From: Acidobacteriota bacterium
Lineage (GTDB): Bacteria; Acidobacteriota; Holophagae; Thermotomaculales; Thermotomaculaceae
Assembly (NCBI GenBank): GCA_027067895.1
Contig: JAMOUY010000348.1
Coordinates: 1-6,249 of the forward strand
Length of the DNA stretch: 6,249 nucleotides
Direction: 5' to 3'
Both the position numbers and the translations under genes were made by a program. Each line of letters begins with the position of its first letter. Positions within the stretch are counted from its first letter, which is position 1. The notes beneath the pieces were generated by a model. That model saw only the letters and a list, made by a program, of their open reading frames with translations. It searched no databases and was not told where the DNA came from. This document shows, piece after piece, positions 6,231-6,249 of the stretch.

Positions 6231-6249
6231 ATTGGATTTTTTGAAAATT

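Noticed and set aside
1..6249. CRISPR array, insertion sequence, tRNA or rRNA
   Set aside because: No regularly spaced repeats, no transposase frame, no terminal inverted repeats and no tRNA-like cloverleaf were seen; almost every base is in one of the five genes.

Overview
The window is AT-rich bacterial DNA, densely coded, with purine-rich coding strands. An RND-type (AcrB-like) inner-membrane exporter and an MglA-type Ras-like GTPase both point to a Gram-negative-type (two-membrane) bacterium. The purine-rich coding strands and the type of the endonuclease III ('LRTKD' motif, fused to a Uri-type domain otherwise best known from archaea) would fit a thermophile or a deep-branching lineage. 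That is inference, and the sequence alone does not give a phylum.

Layout. Positions 1-2515 (minus strand) hold the first 838 residues of an RND efflux pump subunit whose C-terminal part lies beyond the left edge. A 116-bp, very AT-rich divergent intergenic region follows (2516-2631). From 2632 to 6218 four plus-strand genes form one compact block: an MglA-like GTPase with a long acidic tail, a membrane-anchored protein of unknown function, a Uri/DUF123-endonuclease III fusion, and a single-domain biotin-protein ligase. The junctions are 0 nt, an 8-nt overlap and a 20-nt overlap, so the four are probably one transcript with translational coupling. The last 31 bases hold a good extended -10 promoter motif lying inside an imperfect palindrome, just before the right edge.

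How the genes fit together. The first two genes are the likeliest functional pair: a switch GTPase of the cell-polarity family and a small two-helix membrane protein that starts directly after its stop codon. The C-terminus of the membrane protein resembles, weakly, the end of a class III nucleotidyl cyclase domain that has lost key residues. No MglB (roadblock) partner is in view. The endonuclease III fusion (DNA base-excision repair) and the biotin ligase (cofactor attachment) look like housekeeping genes sharing the transcript. Nothing here is a proven new system. The most unusual items are the GTPase with its 180-residue tail plus coupled membrane protein, and the two-domain nuclease/glycosylase.
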